Positions 34,121 through 43,033 are shown, counted from the stretch's first letter. The stretch: DNA of 64,000 nucleotides from Listeria costaricensis (GCF_900183385.1 NZ_FXUT01000010.1:111480-175479); one strand, 5' to 3'. A program made the numbers and translations. The notes: generated by a model not told the origin, from the letters alone.

Positions 34121-34777
34121 TTATTTCACTAAGCCGTGCAGAATATAGTCAACCGTATAGTCGACCTCTGCCTTGTCGTCCCATGTGGCATCTGGCATCA
34201 CAACGAAACGCGTCAGTAAAAAACCGACAATATTGGTAATCAAGGCGCGCATGATCGTGCTGTTGGGCATATCGGCAAGCTCGCCGCGTTCCTTATAGTA
34301 ATTAATCAAGCGGTCAAATTTTCCTTTAACATGCGTCATGAAGATTTCCGAAAATTGCTCCCGCAGCTCATCATGATAAAACAACTCCAAAAAGTAAATT
34401 TTAATAAGTTTACCGTTTTTTTCTGTGAATTCATAACGATTTTCAATAATATTTTTCACAAGCGTACGGAAGTCTGGATAGTCATGGTCAAGAACTTCCT
34501 CTGAAAAATTGGCTGCAAAAAACGGAATGACACCGCTGATTAGTGTCGGCATGGTGAGCGCCATTAATAAGTCCTTTTTGGTTTTATAATGCCGGAAGAT
34601 TGTCCCTTCCGCCACGCCTGCTTTTTTCGCGATCTCACTTGTACTCGTTCCGGCAAACCCCTTCTCCGCAAAAAGTTCGATCGCTGCTTGAACGATCCGT
34701 TTCTGCTTTTCACTCATATGCCGATCTTCTTCCATCAAGTCCAACATTTTTTTGGCAATATCATCTGTTTCTTTCAC
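34121..34777 (-). CDS. TetR/AcrR-family repressor
   Basis: A 218-residue regulator with an N-terminal TetR helix-turn-helix (RIVQAAIELFAEKGFAGTSTSEIAKKAGVAEGTIFRHYKTKKDLL) and a helical C-terminal ligand domain. It is the third gene of the ABC-exporter operon, 16 bases after the permease gene, and likely represses that operon through the palindrome at 36660-36679. The start is GTG, with AGGAAGG 9 bases upstream. Confidence 0.92.
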   Translation of the reverse strand: MKETDDIAKKMLDLMEEDRHMSEKQKRIVQAAIELFAEKGFAGTSTSEIAKKAGVAEGTIFRHYKTKKDLLMALTMPTLISGVIPFFAANFSEEVLDHDYPDFRTLVKNIIENRYEFTEKNGKLIKIYFLELFYHDELREQFSEIFMTHVKGKFDRLINYYKERGELADMPNSTIMRALITNIVGFLLTRFVVMPDATWDDKAEVDYTVDYILHGLVK

Positions 34778-34792
34778 TACGCTCTTCCTTCC

Positions 34793-35923
34793 TTACACCT
34801 TACGATATTTTTTCAAGGCAAAAATATTTAAAATCAAGAATACGGCTGCAAAGGCGACTAAAATATAAAAATCTGCCGCAAAACTGCTAAAACCTTCCCC
34901 TTTGATCATAATGTCCGTTAGCGCCGTGGCTCCGTAGTACATCGGCATCAAGTGCGCAATCCACTGCAACCAGTCTGCCATTCCTTCAAGTGGAAAAATC
35001 CCGCAGAACAAGAGTTGCGGCACAATCACGATTGGAATAAACTGGATGACCTGAAATTCATTATTGGCAAAAGTTGAAAGCAACATCCCGAGTGCCAGCG
35101 ATACGATCGCAAGCAGCAAAGTAATGAGCAACACATACCAGATCGAACCGTTTTGTGTCATGTCCAGTACATGAATGGAGAAAAGCGCCACAATAATGGA
35201 TTGAATTAGGGCAAATAACCCAAAACCAATCATATAGCCGAGTTCGAGCTCATAACGCTTAATCGGGGTCGCCATTAGCCGCTCCAAAGTGCCTGTCGTC
35301 CGCTCGCGTAAAAAGGAGATTCCGGCAATCAGAAAGACGAAGAAGAAAACAAAGAACCCGATAAAGATTGGCCCTATCGTATCAAAGTAAGTCGTATCTG
35401 CATTCCCATAAACATAATCGGTCGACAGTGTTAATTGGCCATTTGCAAGCAGCATTTCCTCACTGGAATCCGTACTGCTTCCTGTCATTTGACTAATCTG
35501 ATCCATTTGAGCCTGCATAGCTTTGGCGGCCTGCTGCATGCTCGCTTCCTGCATACTCATCAGGCTTTTTTGCAGCTTCATCGTGATTTCTTTGCTGACA
35601 GCTGGGTCACTATTTTCAAATGTCACGTTCAGCTTATCGCCATCCTGCACGATAAAAGCGTCCAGTTCATTCGCTTTGATGGCGGCCTCTGCACTTTGAT
35701 CCAACTCATCATACCTTTTGATTTTTAAGTCGTTCTCTTTCAGCGTTTGAACCAGCTCATCTGAAAGGCCTGTCTCGCCGATGACCGGTTCGACTGCTTG
35801 GTCATTGAATAAGTAGTTGAGCAGAGTGATCAAGACAAGCGGCGCTAGAAACATTAAAGCAAGTGTTCGTTTGTCTCGTTTAAATTGTAAAATAATCCGT
35901 TTGACAATGGCAAGTGTTCTCAT
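34793..35923 (-). CDS. ABC-2 type transporter permease
   Basis: A 376-residue permease of the ABC-2 family (YhgE/NatB/DrrB-like). One N-terminal helix (about 20-37), a large extracytoplasmic domain (about 40-170), then five helices; the loop RERTTGTLERLMATPIKRYELELG is the signature of this class. It forms an exporter with the ATPase encoded upstream, whose stop codon shares a base with this start. The substrate is unknown; a TetR neighbour suggests a toxic compound or lipid. Confidence 0.9.
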   Translation of the reverse strand: MRTLAIVKRIILQFKRDKRTLALMFLAPLVLITLLNYLFNDQAVEPVIGETGLSDELVQTLKENDLKIKRYDELDQSAEAAIKANELDAFIVQDGDKLNVTFENSDPAVSKEITMKLQKSLMSMQEASMQQAAKAMQAQMDQISQMTGSSTDSSEEMLLANGQLTLSTDYVYGNADTTYFDTIGPIFIGFFVFFFVFLIAGISFLRERTTGTLERLMATPIKRYELELGYMIGFGLFALIQSIIVALFSIHVLDMTQNGSIWYVLLITLLLAIVSLALGMLLSTFANNEFQVIQFIPIVIVPQLLFCGIFPLEGMADWLQWIAHLMPMYYGATALTDIMIKGEGFSSFAADFYILVAFAAVFLILNIFALKKYRKV

Positions 35924-36642
35924 TATGCTTCCCTCCCGAACGCCAAAAAGGCATCTTCCAGGCGGTTCGTCTCTGTATGTGCCGCTAGTTCGTCAGGTGT
36001 TCCGCGGGCAATAATTCGTCCTTCTCGCACCATTGCCAGCTGGTCGCATTTTTCCGCCTCATCCATGACGTGAGTGGTGACGAGGATGCATTTTCCTTGG
36101 TTTTTCAGTTCGGCTAGTTCTTCCCAAATTGCTTTGCGTAATTCTGGATCGATTCCAACTGTCGGTTCGTCCAAAATCAGGACATCTGGATTTTGTAAAA
36201 CAGAAATGGCCAGCGATAATCGCCGCTTCATTCCCCCTGAAAAGGCGGTCACTTTTTTGTTTAATTCAGCCGTCAAATCAACCAATTCAGCCGCATAGGC
36301 TATTCGTTCCTTTTTTTCTGCACCTTTCAAGTGATATAAGGACGCAAAAAAGTCAAGATTTTCTTTAGCTGTTAGTTCCATATACAAGGCATCTGATTGT
36401 GCCATGTAGCCGATTTTCGGCACGACTTTCAGCGAAGGCATGGAGGTTCCAAGCACTTTTACTTTTCCACTCGTGGCCTTCTCCATACCGACAATCGCCT
36501 TCACAAGTGTTGTTTTACCTGCACCGGACGGACCAATCAAGCCAAAAATCTGACCGCTATCAATCGTTAAATTCACCTTTTTTAAAATTGATTTCTTCTG
36601 TAAAATGATATCCAGTTGCTCCACTTCGATCAATGGTTGCAT
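35923..36642 (-). CDS. ABC transporter ATP-binding protein
   Basis: A 239-residue ATPase with Walker A GPSGAGKTT, the Q-loop YMAQSDALY, signature FSGGMKRRLSLA, Walker B VLILDEPTVGID and the H-loop VTTHVMDEAE. It powers the permease encoded next. First gene of the ATPase-permease-TetR operon, behind a good promoter that contains a palindrome. Confidence 0.94.
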   Translation of the reverse strand: MQPLIEVEQLDIILQKKSILKKVNLTIDSGQIFGLIGPSGAGKTTLVKAIVGMEKATSGKVKVLGTSMPSLKVVPKIGYMAQSDALYMELTAKENLDFFASLYHLKGAEKKERIAYAAELVDLTAELNKKVTAFSGGMKRRLSLAISVLQNPDVLILDEPTVGIDPELRKAIWEELAELKNQGKCILVTTHVMDEAEKCDQLAMVREGRIIARGTPDELAAHTETNRLEDAFLAFGREA

Positions 36643-36659
36643 CCTTTCCCCTCCTCCAA

Positions 36660-36679
36660 ATGAGTGAGTGCTTACTCAT
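36660..36679 (-). promoter_or_regulatory. Palindromic operator, probable TetR-family site
   Basis: ATGAGT, eight bases, ACTCAT: a symmetric element that also contains the inner GAGTGAGTGCTTACTC. It lies just downstream of the -10 box of the ABC operon, fitting autorepression by the operon's TetR protein. Confidence 0.65.
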
Positions 36680-36683
36680 TTAT

Positions 36684-36711
36684 ACTATACAATATTTTCA
36701 TCATTTGTAAA
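36684..36711 (-). promoter_or_regulatory. Promoter of the ABC-TetR operon
   Basis: On the minus strand TTTACA, 16 bases, TATAGT, adjacent to the palindromic operator. Confidence 0.65.
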
Positions 36712-36716
36712 GCAAA

Positions 36717-36775
36717 AACCAGCCAGCGGTTCGACACGTCCCAAAGAGGAGGAGTTGCCGGCCGCTGTCTGGTTT
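36717..36775 (-). terminator. Terminator of coaA
   Basis: AAAACCAGACAGCGG and CCGCTGGCTGGTTTT (one mismatch) form a long stem, with a T run on the minus strand, at the coaA stop. Confidence 0.8.
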
Positions 36776-37695
36776 TATTTTCGTAAATAAATGTCTGATA
36801 TTAAGTGATTGCTGCCCTTTTGCAACACAAGATCTGCCCGATATTTTGTTCGCTCGATGTTTTCTTTCAAATTGACACCATTAATATTGTCCCAAATGTC
36901 GAGCGCATATTGGCCGGCTTCTTCCCGGCTGATTTTGGTGTATGGATGAAAATACGAGCTTTCATCTTGAAAAGCAGTTTCTCGCAACATATAAAAACGT
37001 TCCAAATACCACTTTTTAATATCTTCTTCCGCAGCATCCATGTAAACCGAGAAATCAAAGAAATCACTCGGCAAAAATTGTTCTTTTTGATCTACTTGTA
37101 ACACATTGATGCCCTCTATGATCACAATATCAGGGCGGTGAATCGTGCGGGTTTCTTTTAGCACATCATAGGTGAAGTGCGAATATAGTGGCACCTCTAC
37201 CTCTTCTTTTCCAGCCTTAAGATCCATTAAAAACGAATGAAAACGGGCTCTGTCGTAGCTTTCTGGAAACCCTTTGCGGTCCATTAGTCCTTTTTCTTCC
37301 AGCTGTTGATTGGGATATAAAAAACCATCTGTTGTGATCAGCTCCACCTGCCGAGTTTTGGAGAACCAGCGATCAAGCATCAGTTTAAACACGCGGGCGG
37401 TTGTGCTTTTCCCAACCGCAACACTCCCAGCAAGCGCAATAATAAACGGCGAACGGGATTCTTTTTTCTTGAGGTATTCCATTTTCTCCCCGTGGATAAA
37501 AATCGCTTCATGATATTGAATCGCCATCAATTTGATCAGCGGCAGGTAAATATCAGAAATATCTGCGAGCGAGATTCGATCATTGAGTCCCCGAATGGCC
37601 TCTAGTTCTTCTGCCGTCAGTATCTGATCTTTACTGACCTCAAGCTCCCGCCATTCATCCCGCGAAAAATGAAAGTAATGTTCATAATAGTTCAT
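36775..37695 (-). CDS. coaA: Pantothenate kinase, type I
   Basis: It phosphorylates pantothenate, the first step of coenzyme A synthesis. The 306-residue protein has the P-loop AGSVAVGKSTTARV, the TTDGFLYPNQQL segment, SYDRARFHSFLMDLK, YSHFTYDVL and the VIIEGINVLQ motif of bacterial CoaA. Length and order of motifs are normal. Position matches lmo0922. Monocistronic. Confidence 0.96.
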   Translation of the reverse strand: MNYYEHYFHFSRDEWRELEVSKDQILTAEELEAIRGLNDRISLADISDIYLPLIKLMAIQYHEAIFIHGEKMEYLKKKESRSPFIIALAGSVAVGKSTTARVFKLMLDRWFSKTRQVELITTDGFLYPNQQLEEKGLMDRKGFPESYDRARFHSFLMDLKAGKEEVEVPLYSHFTYDVLKETRTIHRPDIVIIEGINVLQVDQKEQFLPSDFFDFSVYMDAAEEDIKKWYLERFYMLRETAFQDESSYFHPYTKISREEAGQYALDIWDNINGVNLKENIERTKYRADLVLQKGSNHLISDIYLRK

Positions 37696-37792
37696 GGATA
37701 GATTCCGTCCTTTTGCTAATCTTTACGTGAAAGCCTAAACAGTTATACGATTAAGCATACCGTAATTGGCTGGAAACTGCAAGATGCTCTCT

Positions 37793-38632
37793 TTAGTAAG
37801 TCCGGTATACATAGACATCTTTTGGTTTCGAGATTGTCTCATAATGGTCCACTTTAACGGCAGGGATGTTCATTTTGAAAGGCGCATAATATTCCTGCTC
37901 AATCGTCCCGGTAACTTTTAGCCAGGTGTCATCGTCAAATTTGGCCCCTTCCGGCATATTCGTCAGCATGCCGTAAACACCTGAATCCGCCACACAATGA
38001 ATGATGCCAAATCGGAATAAAAAGACATTGTTCACATCTGTCACTGTATCATTGTAGACAAAGCCGGTAAACTGGATCTTTTTGCCAATAAAATCACCCG
38101 GATAATTGTAAATGATTTCCATCGTCATCAAGTAATTATCGTCGGTGACAATGATTGGATTCTCTTTATCCAGTGATTTCCGTTCCTTTTCCATCATTTT
38201 TTGGTAATCACTTGCTCCAAAATAACCGCTCGTATCCGGCCGTAAAAATTGATTCATGGCGTACGGATCATCACCTGCTGCATTATTCTTCGGAAAATGG
38301 AAGCCCTTGGCCGAAACGATCGTCGAATCCAGCGTTGCGACGGGGAATAAAAATCCGGCAATGAGCGGATAAATCAGCAGGCTATAGACTAGTATTTTTT
38401 TCCACCAGGTATTTTCGCCTTCATGTACGTGCCCCATATGTTCGTGATGGGCCGCCAGATCTTCATCCCGGAAAACCATAATCAATTGAATGATCGCAAG
38501 GAAAAAGGCCGCTATCATGGCCGAAATGGACAGATAGGAGTACTTCATATTGATATATTGGCTGATATTGCCACTGATATGCAGATACATTAAATAGAAA
38601 CCAAAACCAAATAAAATAAACGCGCGAAGCAT
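37793..38632 (-). CDS. TIGR03943/YcgQ-type membrane protein
   Basis: A 279-residue protein with three to four membrane helices in its first 100 residues and a C-terminal extracytoplasmic domain (about 160-275). It matches the YcgQ family always paired with a YcgR-type permease; the permease gene ends 11 bases upstream. In B. subtilis ycgRQ belongs to the zinc-responsive Zur regulon. A His-rich loop in the partner supports a metal link. Function unproven. Confidence 0.85.
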   Translation of the reverse strand: MLRAFILFGFGFYLMYLHISGNISQYINMKYSYLSISAMIAAFFLAIIQLIMVFRDEDLAAHHEHMGHVHEGENTWWKKILVYSLLIYPLIAGFLFPVATLDSTIVSAKGFHFPKNNAAGDDPYAMNQFLRPDTSGYFGASDYQKMMEKERKSLDKENPIIVTDDNYLMTMEIIYNYPGDFIGKKIQFTGFVYNDTVTDVNNVFLFRFGIIHCVADSGVYGMLTNMPEGAKFDDDTWLKVTGTIEQEYYAPFKMNIPAVKVDHYETISKPKDVYVYRTY

Positions 38633-38643
38633 TCTTTCACCTC

Positions 38644-39759
38644 CTAAATGATCAGTGCATAAATAAAGACAACAATTGTTACGCTGCTAATCAAAAGCAG
38701 CACAAATTTCGTTTTAAAGGTTGCGAACATCATCATCACATTTTTAATATCAAGCATCGGGCCGAACACTAGGAAAGCCACGATCGATTGTGTGGAGAAA
38801 ACACTCCGGAATGAAGCGCCAATAAAAGCATCCGCTTCCGAGCATAGTGACAGCACGAAGGCCAAAACCATCATCAAAATGATCGATAAAACAGGTCCAT
38901 GACCGATCGACACCAATGTGGACGTTTTGATGTAGGTTTGCATGGCTGCAGCAATTAACGCACCAAATACTAAAAATTTTCCAACAGAAAAAAATTCATC
39001 GACCGCATGTTGCGCTGTGTGCCAAATTTTCGCTCCGAGTCCCATATGGGTATGATCATGATGCTCGTGTCCGTGGTCATGCGCGTGATCATGTTCATGG
39101 TCGTGTGTATGCGCATGTTCATGTTCATGGGCGTGGGCATGTGCGTGAGTTCCTTCATGAGACGGCGAGATGACTCCGGTAGATGCACCTTCCAGTGTTA
39201 ATTCGGCTGTCTGCATGATTTTTGGCTCAGCCAGTTCTACTTTTCCGTCTGCTAGAGCAAGCGCTGGATGCATCTTCTTTTCATCCGCTGCCTCATAAGC
39301 GAGAAATTTGTCCTTTAGACCGGTTCCTTTGTAAAAATAAGCAATGAGATTTCCAACGATAAGTGCTACGACCAGACTGCCGATCACGCGTAGAAGTGGA
39401 ACCTGCCAGGTACTGCCAAAAGCGACGTATGTAGAAAAAAGAACGACCGGATTGATAATCGGCGCCGTCAGCATGAAGGCGATCCCGGCATGGAGCGGCA
39501 CCCCTTTTGAAAGCAGATTTCTGACAATCGGCACAATGCCGCACTCACATGACGGGAAAAATACACCGATACATGAGCCAACCACTACTGCTAAGAATTT
39601 ATTTTTCGGAATAATTCTGGCAATCATTTTTTCTGAAATAAACATTTGAATAAAACTGGCAATAAAAACACCGATTAAAACGAAGGGCAGGGCCTCAATC
39701 AAAATCGAAATAAAAATCGTATTCATCTGTAGAAATGAATCGGGTAGATGGCTAAACAT
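38644..39759 (-). CDS. YcgR-type permease (DUF318) with His-rich loop
   Basis: A 371-residue permease of the DUF318/PF03773 family with two blocks of about four helices. Family motifs: FFPSCECGIVPIVRNLLSKGVPLHAGIAFMLTAP and LCSEADAFIGASF, with conserved Cys residues. Between the blocks (about 203-240) lies a loop of alternating His with Ala, Glu and Asp (HAHAHAHEHEHAHTHDHEHD and onward), a likely zinc or nickel binding stretch. It starts the unit with the YcgQ-like gene. An inverted repeat overlaps its promoter. Confidence 0.9.
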   Translation of the reverse strand: MFSHLPDSFLQMNTIFISILIEALPFVLIGVFIASFIQMFISEKMIARIIPKNKFLAVVVGSCIGVFFPSCECGIVPIVRNLLSKGVPLHAGIAFMLTAPIINPVVLFSTYVAFGSTWQVPLLRVIGSLVVALIVGNLIAYFYKGTGLKDKFLAYEAADEKKMHPALALADGKVELAEPKIMQTAELTLEGASTGVISPSHEGTHAHAHAHEHEHAHTHDHEHDHAHDHGHEHHDHTHMGLGAKIWHTAQHAVDEFFSVGKFLVFGALIAAAMQTYIKTSTLVSIGHGPVLSIILMMVLAFVLSLCSEADAFIGASFRSVFSTQSIVAFLVFGPMLDIKNVMMMFATFKTKFVLLLISSVTIVVFIYALII

Positions 39760-39795
39760 TTCCTAACCGCCTTTCCTCATTTTCCCCTATAACTT

Positions 39796-39829
39796 CTTGA
39801 TTTTATTCCTATCCGCCTAATAAATCAAG
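39796..39829 (-). promoter_or_regulatory. Promoter with inverted repeat upstream of the ycgR-like gene
   Basis: Minus-strand CTTGATTTATT and AATAAAATCAAG form arms of 11-12 bases (one bulge) around 11 bases. The arms contain TTGATT and TAAAAT at 17-base spacing, so the repeat overlays a SigA-type promoter. The arms do not match the B. subtilis Zur consensus I remember. Confidence 0.45.
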
Positions 39830-39866
39830 TCTCTATCAAAATTTAACCTTTTCTTAAACGACAAAA

Positions 39867-39903
39867 AAGAATGGCCCCCTGGTCGAGCGGGTACCATTCT
39901 TCA
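39867..39903 (-). terminator. Terminator of the Eis-like gene
   Basis: AAGAATGG and CCATTCTT form the stem, followed by TTTT on the minus strand. Confidence 0.7.
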
Positions 39904-39916
39904 ACCATGCTACTCT

Positions 39917-41134
39917 TTAAAAATAATCCGAAAAGTAAGGCGCCTCTGCCGGGAGGAGATCCTCCAGCTGCCGAATCACCTCAGCGTCCGCCTCCAGCCG
40001 ACCGATTTTGGCCAGATAGCTAGGCCGTTTATAACTGAAAAACATGGTGGTCATCGTCTGAATATCCAGCTTGACAGCAGGACCGATCGCCTCTTGCTGC
40101 AGTTTTACTTGTCCATCTGCAAATTCCAGTCCAAAAATCCCCTGATTCCACTCTAAAAGTGGATCATCAATAACCAAATGGAAGTTTTTTTCACCCGTTC
40201 TTACTCTGAACGGATACTGGCGCAGAAAATCCATGACGTCGACAATTCGGGCCATATAATAAGGCTGGATCGTTTCGACAATCTCACTATCTTCCAAAAG
40301 AAAGGCGATTGGCTCATTGGTGTAGGTCCGCCCCTTCACATCTGTTACCATCGAATAGTGGGCCGTCACAAAATTCCACAAGCCGTGGCGCGCTTCCTGG
40401 GTCAGATAAATCATTTCTTTCATATGAAAAATATCATCTGCAATCCAGTAAAACAGATAGCCTTCAGGTTCATGACGCTCATTGTAATAAACGCCGGCCA
40501 CCAGTTCCTCTTTCTCCCAGCGAAAATATTCTTCCCAGCCGAGTTCGTCGCGAATCAATGTGCCGTGCCGCCTACTGGCAAACTGCTGATAGGTCAAAAG
40601 GACATCTGGATCATCATAGCTTGTCCGCTCGACCATTCCAGAAACCGGTACGATGCTGGGTAATTGGGTGTCTTTGATGGCAAAGGTCATTTTATCAGAA
40701 ATGATTTCCCAGCCTTTTCGTCTATAATAGGGAATCGAATATGGAAACAAATAGGAGACGCTTTGCCCGCGATCACGCATATCTTGCAAGCTTTTGCGCA
40801 TCAATTGGTGCATCAAACCTAGATTGGCATATTCCGGATAGGTGCCAACGCCCGTCAAACCGCCCATTTTATAGCGCACACCGTGCACATTGATCTCCAT
40901 TGGGTATACGGCTAATTGCGAAACCAGCTTGTCCCCATCAAACCAGCCGAGCACATCGGCTTTTTGCAGGACGGGGCGCTTCGCCTGCTCGAGCTCATCC
41001 TCTTCAAACCCTACTTCTTGGAGTTCCTGATTGGTGACTTGGAAAACATAGCGCAATAAGTCGTTGAACTGTCCTAGATGCTCCATTTTGACTGTTTGCA
41101 TTTTTAATCGTTCCTGGACATTTAGCTGTCCCAT
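39917..41134 (-). CDS. Eis-like GNAT acetyltransferase
   Basis: A 405-residue protein of the Eis family: two fused GNAT folds plus a C-terminal sterol-carrier-like domain. The acetyl-CoA site reads GGLTGVGTYPEYANLGLMHQLMRKSLQ and the YLFPYSIPYYRRKGWE segment is characteristic. Eis members acetylate aminoglycosides or lysines of host proteins; the substrate here is unknown. The ATG at 41134 (MGQLNVQERL) follows GAGGT by 7 bases and is preferred over the frame start at 41167. Confidence 0.85.
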   Translation of the reverse strand: MGQLNVQERLKMQTVKMEHLGQFNDLLRYVFQVTNQELQEVGFEEDELEQAKRPVLQKADVLGWFDGDKLVSQLAVYPMEINVHGVRYKMGGLTGVGTYPEYANLGLMHQLMRKSLQDMRDRGQSVSYLFPYSIPYYRRKGWEIISDKMTFAIKDTQLPSIVPVSGMVERTSYDDPDVLLTYQQFASRRHGTLIRDELGWEEYFRWEKEELVAGVYYNERHEPEGYLFYWIADDIFHMKEMIYLTQEARHGLWNFVTAHYSMVTDVKGRTYTNEPIAFLLEDSEIVETIQPYYMARIVDVMDFLRQYPFRVRTGEKNFHLVIDDPLLEWNQGIFGLEFADGQVKLQQEAIGPAVKLDIQTMTTMFFSYKRPSYLAKIGRLEADAEVIRQLEDLLPAEAPYFSDYF

Positions 41135-41195
41135 TCTATTACCTCGCTTTTTCTGCTTTTCTTTCATTTTAGTGGATACTTCCCAGATTCTGCAA

Positions 41196-42761
41196 CTAGA
41201 TATGCTTTAATTTCCGGACAATCTCAAAATATTCTTCATCGAGCGCTTTTTTCTCCGCTTCGGAAAGCTGTGGCTCCATCAGCTTTGCGGCAATTTCAGA
41301 CTGCCGCAGTGTCAGCAGCAACTTATCTTCCTCGACTTGTGGTTCTTCCTTTTCCTTTTTGTAAACATCCGGTGGCTGGTCGATTAGACGGAGCTCTTTT
41401 TCTTCGATCAACAGCATTTTTTCTGCCACTTTTTCCGTAAACATTCGGTCGTGTGAAACGAATAAAACGGCGCCTTCATAAGAGGCAATCATCTGCTCCA
41501 AGGCTTCAAGCGCTTCAATGTCCAAATAGTTGGTCGGCTCATCCAATATCAAAAAATTGGCCCCTTGCGTGAGTAACATGGCCAGACTGAGCTTGACACG
41601 CTCGCCCCCTGAGAGCACTTGGACGGGTTTTTGCCAGTCTTCCTGATCGAAATGCAAACTGCCCAGTACATCCAGCGCCACCTTATCTTCGTGGACATTG
41701 GCTTTTTGGATGTTTTCCAGTACAGTCGCCGCTTTATCCAAATTGCGCAGTTCCTGATCAAAGTAGCCGATCGTGACATCCGGGCTTAACCGCAAGGCGC
41801 TATCTTCACCGATGATCGCCCGCAGTAAGGACGTTTTACCGGAGGCATTGACGCCAGAAAGCACCACTTTTTCACCCGCTCGAAGGGTAAATCCTTTTGT
41901 TTGGAACAGCACTTTTTCGCCTGCTTGAAGCGTCAATGCTTGGGCTGTCAGAACGGCGCTGCCTGGTTTTAACATCCGTTCTTTGGGAATCGTGATTTTG
42001 ACTGCTTTGAATTGATACGGTTTCTCTACCGTTTCCAATCGGTCGATCCGCTTTTCAATGGCCTTGATCAACTTGTGCTGTTTCTTTTGCTGGACACCCT
42101 TTGAAGGCTTGGCTGAGCGGATTTCCTTAGAGGTAAGCCGCTTCGATGGGCGCACCTGTTTGCCCGCTTCTTTTTCGCGATGACGAATGGCTTCTTCCAG
42201 CTGGCTTTTTTTGGCCTGCCGTTCGCTGTATGCTTGGGCGGCTTTTTCATGCTGCTTGGCTTTGGCGGCCAGATAGGCATCATAATTACCTGGATAGACG
42301 GTTATTATTTCATTTTCAAGCTCCCAAATCGTGTCGACTACTTCATTTAGGAAAGCGCGATCGTGGGAAATCAGGAAGACTGCACCGCTATACTTTTTAA
42401 ACTGCCGCTCTAAGTGACGCACGCTTTCCACGTCCAGATTGCTGGTGGGCTCGTCGGCAAAAAGAAGCGCTGGCCGCTGCCGCATTTCCGCCTTGATCCA
42501 TTTGCGTGTCTTTTCGCCGCCGCTCAATCGATCGTCTTCCGGCGACAGTTGACGAATATAGCCGGTCGAACCTTTTCGTCTAATTTCCCCTTGATCTGGC
42601 TCCTTTATACCGGCTAAAATTTCAAAAAGGGTGGTTTTCCCCACGCCGTTTCGTCCGACCAAACCGATTCGCGCTCTTGTTCCGGCGGTCAATTTAGGGA
42701 TTTGAAATAAAGTCCGAGTTCCGAGCTCTTTTTTCACTTGTTCGATTTCTATGCTAAACAT
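41196..42761 (-). CDS. ABC-F ribosome-protection ATPase (Lmo0919/Vga-like)
   Basis: A 521-residue soluble protein with two ABC domains and no membrane part; ABC-F factors of the Vga/Lsa type dislodge lincosamides, streptogramin A and pleuromutilins from the ribosome. Walker A copies are GRNGVGKTT and VNASGKTS, signatures RLSGGEKTR and VLSGGERVK, Walker B copies LLFADEPTSNLD and FLILDEPTNYLD, with a charged linker (about 180-255) that would reach the P-site tRNA. The position and length fit lmo0919 of L. monocytogenes, an intrinsic resistance gene. The ATG at 42761 (MFSIEIEQ) follows AGGAGG by 7 bases; a frame extending 43 codons further is the attenuator leader, not protein. Expression is likely drug-induced through that leader. 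Confidence 0.93.
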   Translation of the reverse strand: MFSIEIEQVKKELGTRTLFQIPKLTAGTRARIGLVGRNGVGKTTLFEILAGIKEPDQGEIRRKGSTGYIRQLSPEDDRLSGGEKTRKWIKAEMRQRPALLFADEPTSNLDVESVRHLERQFKKYSGAVFLISHDRAFLNEVVDTIWELENEIITVYPGNYDAYLAAKAKQHEKAAQAYSERQAKKSQLEEAIRHREKEAGKQVRPSKRLTSKEIRSAKPSKGVQQKKQHKLIKAIEKRIDRLETVEKPYQFKAVKITIPKERMLKPGSAVLTAQALTLQAGEKVLFQTKGFTLRAGEKVVLSGVNASGKTSLLRAIIGEDSALRLSPDVTIGYFDQELRNLDKAATVLENIQKANVHEDKVALDVLGSLHFDQEDWQKPVQVLSGGERVKLSLAMLLTQGANFLILDEPTNYLDIEALEALEQMIASYEGAVLFVSHDRMFTEKVAEKMLLIEEKELRLIDQPPDVYKKEKEEPQVEEDKLLLTLRQSEIAAKLMEPQLSEAEKKALDEEYFEIVRKLKHI

Positions 42762-42961
42762 AAAAAAACCTCCTGTCCGATTGACGGAAGGAGTTCGCAG
42801 ACTAACACAAAAAAGCTTGTGCCAATGGCAATTATTTGTGTAAACAGCCAAAAAAGTACATACGAATCCTGTCCGAAAAAAATCACTCATATTGAATATT
42901 TTCTCTGGGTATGCAGGATTAGAATTTCATTGGCTTTATGTTACACTCCTTTAAATTTGAT
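42762..42961 (-). promoter_or_regulatory. erm-type attenuator leader of the ABC-F gene
   Basis: Four pairing elements are visible on the minus strand. Element 1 AATCCTG (42914-42920) pairs with element 2 CAGGATT within CGGACAGGATTCG (42863-42876). Element 3 CGAACTCCTTCCG (42783-42797) pairs with element 4 CGGACAGGAGG (42769-42779), which holds the Shine-Dalgarno. Elements 2 and 4 share CGGACAGGA, so 2 can replace 4 on element 3 and free the ribosome site. A tiny frame ATGAAATTCTAA (Met-Lys-Phe, 42919-42930) overlaps element 1, placing a stalled ribosome where it would release element 2. Confidence 0.7.
42919..42930 (-). CDS. Candidate leader peptide Met-Lys-Phe of the ABC-F attenuator
   Basis: A three-codon frame in the leader, overlapping pairing element 1. 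A possible ribosome site AAAGGAG lies 15 bases upstream, which is longer than usual. Real translation is inferred from its position. Confidence 0.4.
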   Translation of the reverse strand: MKF

Positions 42962-42967
42962 ACTTCC

Positions 42968-42996
42968 ATTATAGGCTGAAATGGTTAAATATGCAA
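42968..42996 (-). promoter_or_regulatory. ABC-F gene promoter
   Basis: TTGCAT, a 17-base spacer and TATAAT on the minus strand. It predicts transcription from about 42961 and a 200-base leader. Confidence 0.8.
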
Positions 42997-43033
42997 ATCT
43001 GCCTGCCGAAAAGCCTCTCGACAAGCGGATATT

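Noticed and set aside
38970..39201. Small Met/His-rich frames on both strands over the His-rich permease loop
   Set aside because: They arise from the repetitive codons of the loop in other frames.
42762..42890. 43-residue N-terminal extension of the ABC-F protein
   Set aside because: The extension covers the attenuator hairpins and lacks a ribosome site; ABC-F homologues start at the internal ATG, which has a strong one.
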